A stretch of 20,092 nt of DNA from RDXT01 sp033765305 (GCA_033765305.1 JANRID010000029.1:1-20092), one strand, 5' to 3'. Numbered from the stretch's first letter, positions 14,171 to 20,092 are shown. Notes: generated from the sequence alone by a model not told the origin. Translations and numbers: made by a program.

Positions 14171-14204
14171 AAATGCAACCACTGAATAGCAGGTGATTGC
14201 ATTT
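14171..14204. repeat. 34-bp imperfect inverted repeat in AT-rich spacer
   Basis: aaatgcaa (14171-14178) pairs with ttgcattt (14197-14204). Inside, cac and tg pair with ca and gtg around the loop aatag, with one mismatch and one bulged base. The 269-bp spacer 14126-14394 is the most AT-rich region of this part of the circle and holds no convincing gene, so the repeat may mark an attachment site or an origin. Confidence 0.6.
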
Positions 14205-14318
14205 GAAGTGGAGATGGCGGGAGACAAGTGGACACCCTCGGCGGCTCGGCCCTTATTAGGTAGGAACGTTGCGCGCATATTCACGCTCACAAACTTACAT
14301 GCATATATACGGAGTTTT

Positions 14319-14352
14319 CAGGCAACTTGGTTGCCTGGGGCCGGACTTTTTT
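14319..14352 (+). terminator. Hairpin followed by six T residues
   Basis: A perfect 8-bp stem (caggcaac 14319-14326, gttgcctg 14330-14337) has a 3-base loop. The T-run lies nine bases after the stem (14347-14352), which is too far for a strong intrinsic terminator. It stands just past the end of the leftward lysogeny operon at 14395, but the T-run is on the rightward side. It may shield that operon from rightward transcription. Confidence 0.4.
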
Positions 14353-14394
14353 CAGCTTATGGGCCTGGCTTCGCCTGCGCAGGGTGCTGCGCGG

Positions 14395-14862
14395 TCATGT
14401 ATCCAGCAGATGCCTGATCTCGCGGATCACCTCCGGATCTTCGCCAGGGTCATCGAGCACCTGCAGCATCGCAGCCAGCAGGGCAGCATCCTCGCGCGGA
14501 TCCTGGCGGTCCGCCTCCTGCGCGAGCGCCAGCAGTGCCCCGACCGGCAGATCCAGGTCCATGCCGTAGCCTTCCTGGAGCGACGTGCCGGCCATCGACT
14601 GCGCCGCCCGCAGGCGCCGGAGCGAATCCTGGCAGGCGCCGTGCGCCTCCAGCAGATCCGCCGCACCCTTCACAGACACCCAGAGGCGCAGCATGTCTGC
14701 GGCATCCTGGCTGCGGCACGCCGCCACCGCATCCTCGGATGCGGCAGCCGCCAGGCGGCACAGCCAGCCGGCCGGACGCAGCGCCAGGCCCAGGCGCCGC
14801 CGCGCTCCCAGGGAGGCGTGGATCTGCGCAAGCCGGAAGTAGTATGTGTGTGCAGCCTTCAT
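14395..14862 (-). CDS. Helical protein, last gene of the lysogeny operon
   Basis: This 155-aa protein is predicted almost wholly helical (rich in Ala, Leu, Arg, Asp, Glu), with no signal peptide, membrane helix or enzyme motif. It begins MKAAHTYYFRLAQIHASLG and ends in an acidic helix. It starts inside an ATGA shared with the stop of the previous gene, so its translation is coupled. As the last of four cargo genes behind the repressor, it may modulate or immunise against the membrane protein; this is inference. Confidence 0.65.
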   Translation of the reverse strand: MKAAHTYYFRLAQIHASLGARRRLGLALRPAGWLCRLAAAASEDAVAACRSQDAADMLRLWVSVKGAADLLEAHGACQDSLRRLRAAQSMAGTSLQEGYGMDLDLPVGALLALAQEADRQDPREDAALLAAMLQVLDDPGEDPEVIREIRHLLDT

Positions 14863-15122
14863 TGCTCCTGCGGGGGGTTAGGCTCGGATACAGGCCTGGA
14901 CAGGCGGTGCGCCTGCCGCAGTTTTGCCAGGGCCTCCAGCGCCAGATCTTCCTGCCGGGAGATCGCCCGGCATACCGCCAGGACAGCCAGCACTGCAGCC
15001 ACAAAAAGCCCTGCGCCGGCCTTGGCCAGGATGCCCGCTGCCGCCAGCCGCACGGCCAGCAGCGCCAGCTCCCGCCGGCGGGCCCGCAGGTCCTCCCGGT
15101 CGATCCGCTCCAGGTCCGTCAT
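14859..15122 (-). CDS. Small membrane protein in lysogeny operon
   Basis: This 87-aa protein has a charged N-terminal helix (DLERIDREDLRARRRE), two close hydrophobic stretches at about residues 19-34 and 36-52, and a polar Pro/Glu tail. It is coupled on both sides by ATGA overlaps. Its size and topology resemble small phage exclusion or toxin-antitoxin membrane proteins, but there is no diagnostic motif. Confidence 0.65.
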   Translation of the reverse strand: MTDLERIDREDLRARRRELALLAVRLAAAGILAKAGAGLFVAAVLAVLAVCRAISRQEDLALEALAKLRQAHRLSRPVSEPNPPQEQ

Positions 15123-15733
15123 CGCCCGCCCTCTTCGTCGGCATCCGGACGGCCAGGCTCCAGCACGGTCACCAGCGGGCGCCGGGGCTCCTCGATCCGG
15201 TTGTTGAAAAACACCAGCGCCAGCGAAGTGGTATTGCGCACAATGGACAGGAAGATGTGCAGCATCGTCATCAGCAGCAGCACATTGGCGGCGGCTACCG
15301 CCTGCACCGGCACAGCATCCTGAAACAGCAGGTAGATACCCCCGGCGCCGATCACAAACAGCTCCAGCAGGATGGTGTACGCATAGCTGATCAGGATCTG
15401 GGTGTAGAGGGTAACGCGGTTCTTGAGCACTACACAGACCTCCAGGCCCTTGGCCAGATCTATCGCCTCGCCGGATGCCGTGGCCACCACCGTAAACGCT
15501 GCAATCGAGAAGCCCAGCAGCACCGACAGGATCGAGATCAGCGAGCCGGCATACGGGGCACTGGCCAGCCTGCCGGCTCCGGATGCAGCTGCGGCCAGCA
15601 GGCCCGCCAGCACCACCAGCGGCGGCACCCGCTCAAACAGCTTCTCCGCACGGGTCAGCGATCTGCCATAGATGATGAATACCAGCAGGTACCCCTGGTA
15701 TACCTGATCTCCGATCCTGCCGCCTATGCTCAT
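15119..15733 (-). CDS. Four-helix membrane protein, RexB/KwaA-like topology
   Basis: This 204-aa protein has four hydrophobic helices at about residues 38-55, 62-85, 108-137 and 143-164. Helix 2 carries SILSVLLGFSIAAFTVV, a pattern I associate with four-helix membrane subunits of phage exclusion systems. The N-terminus and the acidic C-terminal tail (PDADEEGG) are polar. It overlaps the preceding 309-aa gene by 4 bp. In lambda the RexA/RexB pair has this order: a soluble protein, then a four-helix membrane protein that depolarises the cell when triggered. Family assignment is by topology and context only. Confidence 0.7.
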   Translation of the reverse strand: MSIGGRIGDQVYQGYLLVFIIYGRSLTRAEKLFERVPPLVVLAGLLAAAASGAGRLASAPYAGSLISILSVLLGFSIAAFTVVATASGEAIDLAKGLEVCVVLKNRVTLYTQILISYAYTILLELFVIGAGGIYLLFQDAVPVQAVAAANVLLLMTMLHIFLSIVRNTTSLALVFFNNRIEEPRRPLVTVLEPGRPDADEEGGR

Positions 15734-16659
15734 GACTCCGGAAACTCGTAATTGAGATAGACCTCTATTTCGCGGAAAGCCGACATCGTCTCCGGCTGCT
15801 CAGTCCTGGAGTTCAAATCCACCTTTACCGCACCTGAAAGATACAAAGGATCTGTATCAAGAACAAACAGCGACTTGCGCCCGGCCGCCTGGCCTTCGAT
15901 CTCCAGCCGCGGAATATCGCCTTTGCCCGCCTGGTGCATCCGGTACAGTTTGAGCAGAAAGTCTTTGGCGCTCTTTCCTTTGCGCACCTTGAACTCTACA
16001 CGTATCTCCTCCATCACATCCTCTTCCTGCTTGATCAGATGCAGCACGGGCGAGTTAGGCGGGACACGGGATTTCGACATGGTAATACGCCCCAGCTTGG
16101 TTGTCTCCAGGCGATCCAGCATATCTTCAAAACTGTCGGTCAGACGCCTGTTCAGTCTGATATGCAGCTTTCCTGTACCTGTATTTCCTACGTCTGATGT
16201 CATTTTGTTGAGCATCTCCGCTATCTCGTTATCCGAGATTCCGCCCTTTTTAGGCTGAGACAGCACAGCCGCCACCGTAGACCGCTCCCAGGGCCTGGTG
16301 CGGCTTGCCACCTCGCGGACCACCACAAAGCCCGGTGCCGTTTCCTCATAGTATTCCGGACGTTCATTTTCTGAGAGGCTGGCGTCCCGCATATCCATGT
16401 AATTAGGCCTGGGCCTGTACCGGGCGCTTGTGAAGGCCAGATGCCAGGCATTGCCGGCGCGGCTCAAGTGCGTCAGCTTGTGGAGTTCATTGTTGGTGGG
16501 GCCCCAGTCATACGTGCGCCAGCTGCTGCCGCCAGACATGCCGCCGACCGCCTGGAGCAGGCGGTCCAGGTGCTTCCATACATCGCCTACAGGCGCCTGG
16601 TACGAGGTCAGCTCCACGTCGTACACGTGTACCGCAAATGTGTCTTTATCCTTTTTCAT
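15730..16659 (-). CDS. Soluble partner of the membrane protein, RexA/KwaB-like candidate
   Basis: This 309-aa protein begins 6 bp after the repressor stop behind a GGGGG ribosome-binding site. It has no signal peptide or membrane helix. The N-terminal half is beta-rich (FAVHVYDVELTSYQ, then NAWHLAFTSARYRPRPN), then comes GFVVVREVASRTRPWE, a short helical segment, and a C-terminal half with EIRVEFKVRKGKSAKDFLLKL followed by RLEIEGQAAGRKSLFVL. This order (short beta module, charged loop, helices, then a repeated strand-helix-strand with basic K-x-R-x-x-K) recalls RexA, KwaB and related phage-exclusion sensors as a class. The match is by eye and unconfirmed. The gene is visibly less GC-rich than its neighbours, which suggests a separate origin. 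Confidence 0.6.
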   Translation of the reverse strand: MKKDKDTFAVHVYDVELTSYQAPVGDVWKHLDRLLQAVGGMSGGSSWRTYDWGPTNNELHKLTHLSRAGNAWHLAFTSARYRPRPNYMDMRDASLSENERPEYYEETAPGFVVVREVASRTRPWERSTVAAVLSQPKKGGISDNEIAEMLNKMTSDVGNTGTGKLHIRLNRRLTDSFEDMLDRLETTKLGRITMSKSRVPPNSPVLHLIKQEEDVMEEIRVEFKVRKGKSAKDFLLKLYRMHQAGKGDIPRLEIEGQAAGRKSLFVLDTDPLYLSGAVKVDLNSRTEQPETMSAFREIEVYLNYEFPES

Positions 16660-16664
16660 ACCCC

Positions 16665-17021
16665 CTACTTCCGCATCAGCTCGATCACCCGCTCCTTCTC
16701 CGCCACCAGGTCCCGCAGCAGCTGAACCTCCCGCCGCAGCGCGGATACCTCCCCTGCCAGCGCTGTGACATTTACTTGGTTCCCGTTGCCGTTTACTTCT
16801 CCGGCCACCTGCTGCACTACTACCCGTCCCGCATCCGGCGCATCCCGAAACAGCCAGTTCAAATCCACGTCAGCGCATTTTGAGATGATAAGTTCTAGAT
16901 CTGCGCTATTCCTTCTCTTCCAGCCAGACAAAGTATTTTGAGCTACTCCAAGGTAGTTAGATAGTTGAGTGTCAGAATCAAAGGCATAATGGTCCTTTAA
17001 TTTCTCGATAATTTTTTGCAC
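16665..17021 (-). CDS. CI-like lysogeny repressor
   Basis: This 118-aa protein starts at a GTG (17021-17019). Residues about 14-40 form a helix-turn-helix (DTQLSNYLGVAQNTLSGWKRR), followed by NSADLELIISKCADVDLNWLFR, the ending typical of Bacteroidota CI-type repressors (Bac_CI_repr-like). A linker with NGNGNQVNV precedes a C-terminal coiled coil at about 83-117 (LRREVQLLRDLVAEKERVIELM), which should mediate oligomerisation instead of a LexA-type self-cleaving domain. It would therefore not be cleaved by RecA, and induction must use another route. It faces the Cro-like gene across a 116-bp switch region and heads the lysogeny operon. Confidence 0.85.
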   Translation of the reverse strand: MQKIIEKLKDHYAFDSDTQLSNYLGVAQNTLSGWKRRNSADLELIISKCADVDLNWLFRDAPDAGRVVVQQVAGEVNGNGNQVNVTALAGEVSALRREVQLLRDLVAEKERVIELMRK

Positions 17022-17037
17022 AAATGAGATTCAACAC

Positions 17038-17066
17038 TTGACATTAGTTCAAACCTAGATTATACT
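17038..17066 (+). promoter_or_regulatory. Sigma70-type promoter of rightward early operon
   Basis: ttgaca (17038-17043), a 17-bp spacer and tatact (17061-17066) give a near-consensus primary-sigma promoter, with an expected start near 17073. It rules out the upstream ATG at 17066 as the start of the first gene. The form is E. coli-like and not the usual Bacteroidota -33/-7 pattern. Confidence 0.8.
17059..17064 (-). promoter_or_regulatory. Leftward -10 box of the repressor promoter
   Basis: On the minus strand these bases read TATAAT, overlapping the rightward -10 by four bases. A weak -35 (ACTTGC or TTGCGT on the minus strand) lies 15-17 bp upstream. Overlap means the two promoters exclude each other, a simple bistable switch. 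Confidence 0.6.
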
Positions 17067-17091
17067 TGCACATACTTATACGCAAGTGCAT

Positions 17092-17111
17092 TCCAAATGT
17101 GACAATTTGGA
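17092..17111. promoter_or_regulatory. Inverted repeat in early-operon leader
   Basis: tccaaat (17092-17098) and atttgga (17105-17111) form a perfect 7-bp inverted repeat with a 6-bp centre. It lies downstream of the rightward start point and upstream of the ATG at 17138, a likely operator or leader hairpin. It touches the alternative ATG at 17111 and so argues against that start. Confidence 0.6.
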
Positions 17112-17137
17112 TGCATAAAACCAAACTGTGTGTCCCT

Positions 17138-17470
17138 ATGAGTTACGATTTACGGCGCCGCCTCAAGGCGCTGCCTGCCTCGCTGTACCCGCTGGTGCGG
17201 TCGCAGGCGCTCAAGCAGGCCGGCGGATCGGCCAACATGTGGATGCGGATGCTCGACGGCAGCATCCACAGCGTGAAGCTGGCGCAGGCGCTCTGCCAGG
17301 TGTGCTGCTGCACGCTGGACCAGCTGCTGGACCCCGCGTACGAGTTTGATCATGCTGCCATCCGCGCCCGCATGGGCAAGGCTGTGCACGACCAGGCTGC
17401 CGCCTCCAAGCGGCGCCTGCGCCCCCGCCCCGTGCCGCCGCCCCCCTCCGCAGACCCCGTAAGCGCCTGA
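17138..17470 (+). CDS. Cro-like small DNA-binding regulator
   Basis: This 110-aa protein starts at 17138. The frame is open further upstream, but the promoter and the inverted repeat at 17092-17111 exclude the first ATG and disfavour 17111. Residues about 10-60 (LYPLVRSQALKQAGGSANMWMRMLDG, then SVKLAQALCQVCCCTLDQLLDP) fit a helix-turn-helix of the XRE/Cro group. The C-terminal 35 residues are a basic, proline-rich tail (RRLRPRPVPPPP). First in the early operon and divergent from the repressor, it should oppose the repressor at the switch. Confidence 0.65.
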   Translation: MSYDLRRRLKALPASLYPLVRSQALKQAGGSANMWMRMLDGSIHSVKLAQALCQVCCCTLDQLLDPAYEFDHAAIRARMGKAVHDQAAASKRRLRPRPVPPPPSADPVSA

Positions 17471-17473
17471 GCC

Positions 17474-18136
17474 ATGAAAAGCAAACTGCACGTGCTGCAC
17501 GTGGACGACACGATCCTCAATGTAGCGGACCGCCATGGCAACGAGCTGTACCTCGTCCTGGAGGACGAGGATCAGGAGGATGCCGGCATCTACGTGAGCC
17601 TCTACCTGGCCCAGCACCCGGCTAGCTCTTCCGGCGAGCTGCTGCAGGAGGGCACCGCAGCGCACATCCGGGCAGTCAGCCTGCTGGACAAGCTGCACCG
17701 CACGGCCCGCGCATCGGGCATCATGCGCCGCCTGGCCGACCTGTCGGAGGCTGTGCGGGAGCTGGGCCTGCTGGCGCAGGAGGAGGAGCCGGCGGCGCCG
17801 CCGCCCGGCACCGGGGAGGGCCGCTGGCTGGTGCGCATCGCCCAGGTGTACAGCGCCCCCAACCGGTACATGCAGGCGCTCCTGACGTACATCCAGGCCA
17901 TGGACGGGTGCACCATCGAGGACCCGGACATGCTCCGGGAGATCATCGTGCAGGAGTCCCTGCGCCTGCACGCGCAGAACAGGCGCTGCAAGCCGGCGGA
18001 GGTGAAGGGGTACGCTTTCGCCGTGCATCCGGTGGTCTACGGCGTCACGGTCAGCGGCCTGGCCCGCATCGAGCTGCAGCAGATCAAGGCGCCCCTCCCC
18101 CTCCCCCCCTATACGCCGTACGGACATGGCACCTGA
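17474..18136 (+). CDS. Early-operon hypothetical protein
   Basis: This 220-aa protein starts 3 bp after the preceding stop. The N-terminal 50 residues look like a beta domain (LHVLHVDDTILNVADRHG, YLVLEDEDQED). A helical middle follows, with an acidic/Pro linker around residue 105, and then a helical plus beta C-terminal part with IIVQESLRLHAQNRRC. It carries no catalytic or DNA-binding motif I recognise. It overlaps the next gene by 11 bp. Confidence 0.65.
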   Translation: MKSKLHVLHVDDTILNVADRHGNELYLVLEDEDQEDAGIYVSLYLAQHPASSSGELLQEGTAAHIRAVSLLDKLHRTARASGIMRRLADLSEAVRELGLLAQEEEPAAPPPGTGEGRWLVRIAQVYSAPNRYMQALLTYIQAMDGCTIEDPDMLREIIVQESLRLHAQNRRCKPAEVKGYAFAVHPVVYGVTVSGLARIELQQIKAPLPLPPYTPYGHGT

Positions 18137-18425
18137 CCCGCGCGCCAAGGAAATCCTCCTCGACTTCAACGAGGCCATCGAGCAGGGGCACACCTGCGCT
18201 GCTATGTTCCTGATCGTCCCACGGGAGGGCAGCCGGTCGAAGCAGCACATATACGTGCACTGCGAGACCAGCATCTACGATCTGCTGACGCTTATGGAGG
18301 GTGCCGTCGCTGCCAAGGACAAGCTGCTGGCCTCGGCGCGCCCGGCGGTCGAGAAGGCTGCCGCGCAGTCCGCAGACCCCAGGCTGCAGAATATCTCCAG
18401 AATCCTCAAAGATCTGTACAGATGA
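18126..18425 (+). CDS. Early-operon hypothetical protein
   Basis: This 99-aa protein has a helical start (KEILLDFNEAIEQGH), a central strand pair (AAMFLIVPREGSRSKQHIYVHC) and two C-terminal amphipathic helices. It starts inside the previous gene (11-bp overlap) and ends in an ATGA shared with the next. Function unknown. Confidence 0.6.
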   Translation: MAPDPRAKEILLDFNEAIEQGHTCAAMFLIVPREGSRSKQHIYVHCETSIYDLLTLMEGAVAAKDKLLASARPAVEKAAAQSADPRLQNISRILKDLYR

Positions 18426-18631
18426 AAAAGAGGCCATCCCTCCTGGCAGCGCTGCTGCTCGGCGCGCAGGCCCTGTCTGGCGGCAGGCTGCTGCCTGACG
18501 TGAGCGAGCCGGAGCCCAAGCGGGGCTCGATGCGGGACTATGCCCTCACGCCCCGCCAGAAGCGGGCACGGGCCGCCGCCAGGCGGGCCCGCCAGGCCCG
18601 GAAGATTGAACGCCGCACCCGCAAGCACTAA
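18422..18631 (+). CDS. Small very basic early protein
   Basis: This 69-aa protein has a short hydrophobic N-terminal segment (LLAALLLGAQAL, residues 7-18) and a strongly basic C-terminus with 15 or more Arg/Lys residues (RQKRARAAARRARQARKIER). It begins at the ATGA overlap with the preceding gene. A nucleic-acid-binding or membrane-associated peptide is possible; no homologue recognised. Confidence 0.55.
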   Translation: MKKRPSLLAALLLGAQALSGGRLLPDVSEPEPKRGSMRDYALTPRQKRARAAARRARQARKIERRTRKH

Positions 18632-18641
18632 GCTCAGTCCC

Positions 18642-19106
18642 ATGATCACATTTGCACAGTATTTCTGCATATGCCTGCTCAGCGGCCCCGGGCTGCTGCT
18701 GCTCATCAACTGGATCAGGCGCCGGGAGCCCGATGCCGGGATGCGGCATGTTGCCGGGCAGGCGCTGCTGCTGCTGGCGCAGCCCTTCATCGCGGCGGCC
18801 CTGCTGGTGCGGGATGCCGTCTGGGTCAAGGACGACGACGGGCGCATCCTGGCAGGCAACATCACGGAGGTGCGGCTCAAGCTGCCGCACCTCTCCGACC
18901 TGGAGGCCGCCGGCTCGCTGGCCCAGGAGTTTTCGGTCCTGGTGGCGGAGACCCGCACCGAGTACGACGAGCTGGAGGCCTACGACCCCAAGTCGGACGC
19001 CTGCCGGCAGGATCCGGACGCGTACCGCTACGTGTACGCCACGCGCCAGCCGGGGGAGGACTACGACCGGTTCTGCAGCACCCAACAAGCCCGGAGCCAT
19101 GCCTGA
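18642..19106 (+). CDS. Early-operon membrane protein
   Basis: This 154-aa protein starts MITFAQYFCICLLSG at 18642; the longer frame from 18540 runs over the previous gene and is not used. Hydrophobic helices lie at about residues 3-22 and 37-55. The C-terminal cytoplasmic or periplasmic part (residues 60-154) is acidic, with Tyr/Asp pairs (YRYVYATRQPGEDYDRF). It overlaps the next gene by 8 bp. Function unknown; superinfection or membrane remodelling is only a guess. Confidence 0.62.
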   Translation: MITFAQYFCICLLSGPGLLLLINWIRRREPDAGMRHVAGQALLLLAQPFIAAALLVRDAVWVKDDDGRILAGNITEVRLKLPHLSDLEAAGSLAQEFSVLVAETRTEYDELEAYDPKSDACRQDPDAYRYVYATRQPGEDYDRFCSTQQARSHA

Positions 19107-19437
19107 GACGCGCAAGATCCTCTCTCTCCCCTACCTGCCGGGCGATGCCGCGTACGCGCTCATCGAGAGCCAGATCGTGCCGGTGGATGTGATCCGGGTC
19201 ACGGCAGCCTTCGGCGCCGCAGCGCCGCGCTTCCGCGCAGCTGCGGACCCGGAGCCCTGGGACGAAGACCCGAACCCCCGCGAGCTGGAGCGCGAGTTCC
19301 TGGCCTGTGGCCCGGAGGCGCGCCATGCGCCGGAGAGCTACCTGTACAGCTCTGCAGAGGCGGCCGCAGCCTACGTCCTGGAGTACTACCGCATGCGGTT
19401 CGGCGCTAAAACGGAGGAACATGGAACAGCGGAATAA
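19099..19437 (+). CDS. Early-operon acidic protein
   Basis: This 112-aa protein starts MPETRKILSLPYLPGDAAY at 19099, within the end of the preceding gene. It has a central acidic Pro-rich loop (DPEPWDEDPNPRE) and a helical, Tyr-rich end (AAAYVLEYYRMRFG). There is no membrane helix or known motif. Its end overlaps the next gene by 17 bp; this contains a GGAGG site. Confidence 0.6.
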   Translation: MPETRKILSLPYLPGDAAYALIESQIVPVDVIRVTAAFGAAAPRFRAAADPEPWDEDPNPRELEREFLACGPEARHAPESYLYSSAEAAAAYVLEYYRMRFGAKTEEHGTAE

Positions 19438-19702
19438 GCACCTGCAGCCGGGCGCGTCGGTCATCGTGATGATCGACGGGGAGCGGGAAGAAGTCACGAT
19501 CCTCTCCGCAAGGACAAACATTGTCCGGAGCCGCCGCCGGGCCCGCCGTGCGGGGCTGATCGGCGGGTGGCGCTTCTCCCGCTGCACCCTGTTTGGCGCA
19601 GTGACCGCAGACGGCGAGCACTTCCCCGTCTTCCCAGGCGACATCGTGCAGGTAGTCAGCTCCGGCCCGCCGGACGAATCCCTAAGCGTCAGCGCGCTAT
19701 GA
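19421..19702 (+). CDS. Small SH3-like/KOW-like early protein
   Basis: This 93-aa protein starts at 19421 behind a good ribosome-binding site (acggaggaac). The pattern GASVIVMIDGEREEVTILSA at the N-terminus and PVFPGDIVQVVSSG at the end is that of a small beta barrel, with a very basic arginine stretch (RSRRRARRAG) in the middle, which suggests nucleic-acid binding. It ends in an ATGA shared with the next gene. Confidence 0.6.
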   Translation: MEQRNKHLQPGASVIVMIDGEREEVTILSARTNIVRSRRRARRAGLIGGWRFSRCTLFGAVTADGEHFPVFPGDIVQVVSSGPPDESLSVSAL

Positions 19703-20092
19703 GCCGGCAGGACATGCTGATCAGGCTTGCGCCGGGCATGGGCCCGGAGCAGATCGCCGCCCAGGTGGCGGACGCCATCATCATCCTGGATCCTGACGGG
19801 GATGCTGTGCGGGGCCTGCCTGAATGGCCGGATGCCGTGCGCGCCTACCGTGAAGCCATCTGGGAGACGCCGCCGGACTGGGACAAAAAGCGGCTGGACA
19901 GACGTCTTCAGCGGGCGCACGGCCTGCTGATGCTGCCCATGATACTGCCGCCGGGAGAGACGGCGCGCCGGGTGCGGGCCGCGCTGGAGCGGGAGCCGGA
20001 GCTGCGCCGGCAGGCGCTGGAGCTGGGGCGGATGTTCCCGCCAGGCACCCGCATCAAGGCATTCGGGCGGATGTGCACGGCGGGCAGCTTCA
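19699..20092 (+). CDS. N-terminal part of 174-aa early protein (continues at 142-272)
   Basis: This part begins MSRQDMLIRLAPGMGPEQI at the ATGA overlap, then QVADAIIILDPDGDAV, a Trp-rich segment with WETPPDWDKKR and a charged helix. It runs off the end of the window at residue 131 and continues at base 142 of the window, ending at 272. No known domain is recognised; a mixed helical protein with a C-terminal Cys/His/Gly module. Confidence 0.75.
   Translation, partial: MSRQDMLIRLAPGMGPEQIAAQVADAIIILDPDGDAVRGLPEWPDAVRAYREAIWETPPDWDKKRLDRRLQRAHGLLMLPMILPPGETARRVRAALEREPELRRQALELGRMFPPGTRIKAFGRMCTAGSF
19952..20092. repeat. Circularisation overlap, second copy
   Basis: Identical to bases 1-141. 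A reader should delete one copy when numbering the circle. Confidence 0.93.

Larger units (their letters stand above)
17016..17087. promoter_or_regulatory. Possible repressor operator cluster in the switch
   Basis: ttgcaca occurs at 17016-17022, over the repressor start, and at 17066-17072 apart from one shifted base (ttgcaca at 17066 begins ttgca). acttgc (17064-17069) and gcaagt (17082-17087) form a perfect 6-bp inverted repeat with a 12-bp centre, placed at the rightward -10 and transcription start. A second inverted repeat lies at 17092-17111. These are plausible repressor and Cro sites. Confidence 0.5.

Noticed and set aside
14171..14204. dif-like site for XerC/XerD integration
   Set aside because: The arms and centre do not resemble the dif consensus in sequence or spacing, so only a generic inverted repeat is claimed.
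14193..14417. 74-aa plus-strand ORF in the AT-rich spacer
   Set aside because: It has no ribosome-binding site, reads through the hairpin and into the antisense of the 155-aa gene, and shows no domain.
14269..15207. 312-aa plus-strand ORF over the lysogeny operon, and the 262- and 275-aa ORFs beside it
   Set aside because: They run opposite four tightly overlapping leftward genes with clear membrane topology, and are rich in Arg/Pro/Gln as shadow frames are.
17066..17137. Longer N-terminus for the Cro-like gene starting at the ATG at 17066
   Set aside because: The ATG overlaps the promoter -10 box and lies before the expected transcription start.
1..20092. tRNA or rRNA genes, insertion sequences
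   Set aside because: No cloverleaf with TTC-loop sequence, no rRNA-like stretch, no transposase motif and no terminal inverted repeats were seen.

Overview
The window is one complete circular replicon sequenced slightly past its own start. Bases 19952-20092 repeat bases 1-141 exactly, and the reading frame that begins at 19699 continues without a break through 20092/141 to the stop at 272. The circle is therefore about 19,951 bp. Base composition is strongly GC-rich, with tightly packed, often ATGA-overlapping genes. I read it as a temperate, tailless virus (or the plasmid-like prophage form of one). The likely host is a high-GC Bacteroidota or Rhodothermota bacterium. The reasons are the style of the CI-like repressor with its coiled-coil tail, the Bacteroidota-type winged-helix replication protein, the LEA14-like and transglutaminase-like virion genes, an integrase-like arm-binding domain, and weak or absent Shine-Dalgarno sites before most genes. 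The host assignment is inference; no host gene is present.

Layout. (1) A genetic switch lies at 17022-17137. A CI-like repressor is read leftward, a Cro-like regulator is read rightward, and their -10 boxes overlap. (2) Rightward early operon: 17138 to 19702, then across the join to 272. It has eight small, mostly unrecognised genes. (3) Replication module, 453-2669: a 515-aa replication-initiator-like protein and two small partners. (4) A membrane protein and a zinc-finger protein at 2730-3988, with a 32-bp palindrome between them and a strong terminator after them. (5) A control or origin-like region at 4050-4425: three helically phased tandem-repeat arrays around a 62-aa helix-turn-helix gene. 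(6) Virion and lysis block, 4455-13854, all rightward: LEA14-like protein, transglutaminase-like protein, small basic protein, hydrophobic membrane protein, candidate capsid protein, two small beta-rich proteins, a large 803-aa spike-like protein, a coiled-coil protein, a membrane-anchored protein, a holin-like protein and an M15 peptidase endolysin carrying a nuclease-like C-terminal domain. (7) An 83-aa leftward ORF resembling only the N-terminal domain of a tyrosine integrase, then a 269-bp AT-richer spacer with two inverted repeats and a hairpin. (8) A leftward lysogeny operon, repressor then four overlapping genes (309, 204, 87 and 155 aa), built like the lambda cI-rexA-rexB operon: a soluble protein followed by a four-helix membrane protein.

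Working together, the repressor should shut off the rightward early operon in the lysogen while its own transcript expresses the four cargo genes, which are good candidates for exclusion of other phages. On induction the early operon and initiator would replicate the circle, and the 4.4-13.8 kb block would build a membrane-containing particle and lyse the cell. I found no terminase, portal, tail, HK97-type capsid, DNA polymerase or Walker-A packaging ATPase. This sets it apart from tailed phages and from the PRD1/PM2-type viruses that carry a packaging ATPase.
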